Assembly: GCF_019931675.1 (NCBI RefSeq)
Contig: NZ_CP082922.1
Span: forward strand, 806,001 to 870,000
Direction: 5' to 3'
DNA: 64,000 nucleotides
From: Nocardioides rotundus
GTDB lineage: Bacteria > Actinomycetota > Actinomycetes > Propionibacteriales > Nocardioidaceae
In this document: in pieces, positions 63,890 through 64,000 of the stretch
Layout of the letters: each line of letters begins with the position of its first letter
How positions within the stretch are numbered: position 1 is the first letter of the stretch
The notes under the pieces: generated by a model
What the model saw: only the letters and a program-made list of their open reading frames with translations
Told to the model about the DNA's origin: nothing
Database searches by the model: none
Position numbers and translations under genes: made by a program

Positions 63890-64000
63890 GTCCCGTGGAG
63901 GTCGGGGGAGTCTCGCGGAGGCTCCCCGACTTCCCGTGGGACGCGTTGGTCGCGTACGGCGACCGGGCGCGCGCCCACCCCGACGGGATCGTCGACCTGT
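63886..64000 (+). CDS. dapC: Succinyldiaminopimelate transaminase, N-terminal fragment
   Basis: The first 38 codons of a gene that runs off the right edge. GTG start at 63886 overlapping the fdxA stop. RLPDFPWDALVAYGDRARAHPDGIVDL is the conserved N-terminus of DapC, which follows fdxA in many actinobacteria and works in lysine/peptidoglycan precursor synthesis. Confidence 0.82.
   Translation, partial: MSPVEVGGVSRRLPDFPWDALVAYGDRARAHPDGIVDL

Overview
This is a high-GC, densely packed chromosomal segment from an actinobacterium, most likely a Nocardioides-type member of the Propionibacteriales. The taxonomic call is inference from mycothiol synthesis (mshB), an LpqY-SugABC type sugar importer, a 7Fe ferredoxin followed by dapC, an IdeR-type iron box, G/C-ending codons and frequent 4-bp stop/start overlaps (ATGA, GTGA). 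No rRNA, tRNA, CRISPR array, integrase or transposase gene was recognised.

Layout. 1-1664: start of a class I fumarase and an FAD oxidoreductase. 1900-7492: a TPP-riboswitch-controlled thiamine operon (thiE, thiO, thiS, thiG, a second ThiE-like gene, thiD, thiC). 7595-8848: two envelope-type proteins. 8915-13264 (minus): LpqY-SugABC-like sugar importer. 13376-16202: two alpha/beta hydrolases and glpX. 16212-19186 (minus): molybdate importer modABC with a small HTH-TOBE regulator. 19344-25220: xseAB, a MazEF-like pair, ispH, a YciO-type protein, a membrane protein and rmuC. 25286-29390: a glycan cluster (flippase, WecE-like aminotransferase, sulfotransferase, polyprenyl-phosphate glycosyltransferase). 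29413-35809: xthA, two tandem secreted zinc metalloproteases with copied upstream DNA, a pair of PH-domain membrane proteins and a membrane glycosyltransferase. 35863-36939: ychF.

The most unusual region is 36.9-42.94 kb, a roughly 6-kb island lodged exactly at the 3' end of ychF. A 32-bp piece of the ychF end is present at both edges, 29 of 32 bases identical, with every difference synonymous. Inside are HigBA, FitAB and Phd/VapC-type toxin-antitoxin pairs, a divergent RidA/WYL-regulator pair, a DUF6228-like gene, a TIGR02391-like gene with an RX4H motif, and at least two decayed genes. One of those was broken by expansion of a 7-bp tandem repeat. There is no recombinase gene, so the island looks like passenger DNA held by addiction modules.

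43.0-64.0 kb returns to ordinary core and accessory genes: a HIT-like protein, peroxiredoxin, MOSC and FMN-reductase proteins, paaK with a thioesterase, mshB, a VanW-domain protein, a secreted lipase, mmuM, an IdeR-box-linked siderophore importer, a GNAT protein, fdxA and the start of dapC. Two copies of a GACGTCAT-type intergenic hairpin repeat lie here. Across the whole window many genes have a TANNNT-like box 6-8 nt before the start codon, which suggests frequent leaderless mRNAs and helped to choose starts.
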